Below, piece after piece: positions 62,390 through 64,000 of a stretch of 64,000 nt of DNA; within the stretch, counting starts at the first letter, position 1; each line of letters begins with the position of its first letter. The stretch covers positions 9,693,305-9,757,304 of the forward strand of contig NC_052359.1 in NCBI RefSeq assembly GCF_009727055.1, given 5' to 3'. The stretch comes from Benincasa hispida. Lineage: Eukaryota > Streptophyta > Magnoliopsida > Cucurbitales > Cucurbitaceae. Made by a program: the position numbers and the translations under genes. The notes beneath the pieces were generated by a model. The model was not told where the DNA came from and did no database searches. It saw nothing but the letters and a program-made list of their open reading frames with translations.

Positions 62390-62460
62390 TGGGGGGGGGG
62401 GGTTTTTTTCCCCCTTTTGGGCCATTTAAATTTTTTTCTTTTCTTTTTTTAACCCCCCCC
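62390..62460. repeat. G12/T7/C5 and C8 homopolymer patch
   Basis: A run of 12-13 G is followed by T7, C5, T4, GGGCC, a T-rich stretch and AACCCCCCCCAAC. Such adjoining G and C homopolymers occur nowhere else in this AT-rich window. It may be a sequencing or assembly fault, or a real hairpin (GGGGGGGG pairs with CCCCCCCC). Confidence 0.6.
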
Positions 62461-62476
62461 AACATAATTCATTAAA

Positions 62477-62509
<33 letters not shown>

Positions 62510-62512
62510 ATA
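62477..62512. repeat. TA dinucleotide repeat
   Basis: A run of alternating T and A with one interruption (near 62499). A simple microsatellite in the CBL leader intron. Confidence 0.85.
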
Positions 62513-63099
62513 ACGTTGTTCCCAGATCAGCAAAATCTCTGGACCAACTCTAATTCCACATATCCATGTCTACGAAAATGCAAAGAACCTTCCACAAGCA
62601 CTGCCATGAGCAAAAAGAGAGCTGAATTTGAATACAACAAAAGGAAAATGGCAGCCGGAATTTCCACCAACAAAAAGTTACCTCAACAACTACCTAAAGA
62701 AAAAGCGTCATAATAGCCCTCACAAAGTGAAAACACACCACAAAATCCCACCCAACCTTGGATCTCTAAATCCAAAACAGATCCGATCGCGTAATTCCTC
62801 ATTCTAGGCCCCACCAAACAATAGATTTCACATTCCAAAACTCCAATTAAACAAACAGTAATTCGGAAACGATCTGCTGAAGATAAAACGCAATTCAATT
62901 GAAGTTGAAGAAACTTCCAACAGCAACAAAATCCAGCAATCATAGTCTGTTTATTGGGGAGAAATTACTGTATATAAACATAGAAATGAAAATCAAAAGG
63001 TTTACCAAATGAGGCAAGGTGGCGACGGTGGAAATGAGGAGCCGTTCCGGTGAGGTGGTGCGGCGGTCGTCGAAGAAGAAATACGAAGGTGACGATTCC

Positions 63100-63159
63100 G
63101 GGGAGGGAGGGAGAGAGAGAGAGAGAAAAGAGCAAAGGGATTGCGAACCGTTCTTATAG
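63100..63159 (-). promoter_or_regulatory. CBL core promoter: TATA box and pyrimidine patch
   Basis: On the minus strand CTATAAGA (63152-63159) is a TATA box. About 25 bases on, a TCTCTCTCTCTCTCCCTCCC pyrimidine patch (about 63101-63124) is typical of plant core promoters and suggests a start of transcription near 63125. Confidence 0.6.
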
Positions 63160-63616
63160 CCAAAAGGTATGAACGGAAAACCAAACCAAAAACAATAATT
63201 TGGTTTTATTTTATTATTATTTTTTTCTCGACGGAATAAAAAAACATAAAATTTGATGTTTTGTAGTGTAACGATGAGATGGAAGGGGCAAGTCCATACT
63301 CTTGGTTGGGATGATAAGACGCAAATAAAACGACTTCGTTTTGATGGGCTTCTACACCTTTTTTTTATTTTTTATTCATTGATGAGTGTCCGAGCCGACT
63401 TACATGCACAGAAACAATCCATCTGATCCTACAATATTTAAATATCAATAAAATTATAAGAAATTAATCATAAAGAGATGATCACCATGGATTGAACCCT
63501 TGCACTCTAAGCCAATCATTAAAACTATATCTTTCTTTTTATTACTAGATCACACCCATGATGGTATAACTTTTCTACCTTCTATATAACTCTTCTCGTC
63601 TGTCTGGATGGTAGGT
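63160..63616. other. Intergenic DNA upstream of the CBL gene
   Basis: No gene seen. It is AT-rich, with a T run near 63359. It would contain the upstream promoter of the CBL gene. Confidence 0.45.
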
Positions 63617-63625
63617 ATTATTTTA

Positions 63626-63951
63626 GGGCAAATTGTAAAAAAAATATTTCTAAAATATGGTGGTAGTTGTAATTATACCCATAAATTTGCAATATTAAAA
63701 ACATAGTTTTTAAATTTATACAAGTGTTAAAATAAGACTATCGAACTTACATAATTACAAAAATTAAAAAATTGTATATATTTGGGGTTCAATTTTTATC
63801 ACTTTGGGGTCCAATTTCTACAACTATTGTAAATTTGAGAATCTAATTTTAAAACTTTTATAAGTTTGAGGGCTCTATTTTTACAATTGAAAGTTTGATG
63901 GTGTAATTGCAACTAACGCACCATATTAGGGGTGCTTTTTGTAATTTGTCC
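63626..63951. mobile_element. MITE, 326 bp, with perfect 9-bp target duplication
   Basis: Terminal inverted repeats: left GGGCAAATTGTAAAAAAAAT, right (inverted) GGACAAATTACAAAAAGCAC; both arms reach an ATATGG. ATTATTTTA flanks both sides exactly (63617-63625 and 63952-63960). A 9-bp duplication points to a Mutator-type parent. No coding sequence. Confidence 0.8.
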
Positions 63952-64000
63952 ATTATTTTATTTGCATGAATGTTAAAGATAATATTTCTATTGGAATATA

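Larger units (their letters stand above)
60330..63125 (-). other. 5' UTR and leader intron of the CBL gene
   Basis: The first coding exon has 31 bases of leader (to 60360) after an acceptor TTCTATTAATCAG. A pyrimidine-rich leader exon at about 63006-63125 ends TTTG/GTAAACC, giving an intron of about 2.65 kb. Other short untranslated exons inside it cannot be excluded. The open frames at 60607-61109 and 62516-62943 lie in this intron and look like chance. Confidence 0.55.

Overview
This is a nuclear window from a eudicot plant. It is very AT-rich, with long TA, AAT and poly-A/T runs. Its genes have introns with GT/AG borders and plant-type 5' UTR introns, and most of the sequence is decayed LTR retrotransposons, LINEs, Mutator-like and hAT relics and MITEs. 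The fold-back repeat near 15.3 kb, built on alternating CTATC/GATAG, resembles repeats common in Cucurbitaceae, so a cucurbit is my best guess. That is inference, not proof. Nothing prokaryotic is present: no operons, CRISPR arrays or recognisable tRNA/rRNA genes.

Three genes look intact. (1) 17149-17649, minus: a 166-aa RraA-like 4-hydroxy-4-methyl-2-oxoglutarate aldolase, whole coding region in one exon, with a spliced 5' UTR reaching about 19.25 kb. (2) 53245-55598, plus: a 4-exon gene for a 174-aa glycine-rich, single-membrane-segment organellar protein of the YELLOW LEAF 1 / RF2 type. (3) 58207-60329, minus: an 8-exon gene for a 223-aa calcineurin B-like calcium sensor of the CBL2/CBL3 clade, with a 5' UTR intron reaching about 63.1 kb. 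All splice phases of genes 2 and 3 close without error. The first 5' UTR exon of another minus-strand gene may lie at about 276-650, running off the left edge.

Region by region: 0.7-17 kb is gene-poor AT-rich DNA with two solo copia-type LTRs (3.2-4.7 and 5.3-7.4 kb), fold-back elements and one G-box/ABRE-rich island near 11.7 kb. 19.8-21.1 kb holds a small deleted Ty3/gypsy element with both LTRs. 21.5-34 kb is a nest of Ty1/copia copies: a pol relic, an LTR inserted in it, a second element inserted in that LTR, and a third element. 34-39 kb is a minus-strand Athila-like gypsy relic, itself interrupted by a copia LTR. 39.7-49 kb is a Mutator-like element of the kind carrying a Ulp1-type protease gene. 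Its protease gene is split by a 6.6-kb tandem array of a non-coding LTR element (LTR-int-LTR-int-LTR), and a mudrA transposase remnant faces it. 49.7-52.5 kb has a broken hAT transposase gene followed by two LINE 3' ends.

The three intact genes have no evident functional link. I found no convincing new biological system. The most interesting items are the LTR array inside the Ulp1 gene, its palindromic GCATGC-rich LTRs, the overlapping upstream ORF on the CBL start codon, and signs of noisy consensus sequence at about 44.1-44.9 and 62.4 kb.
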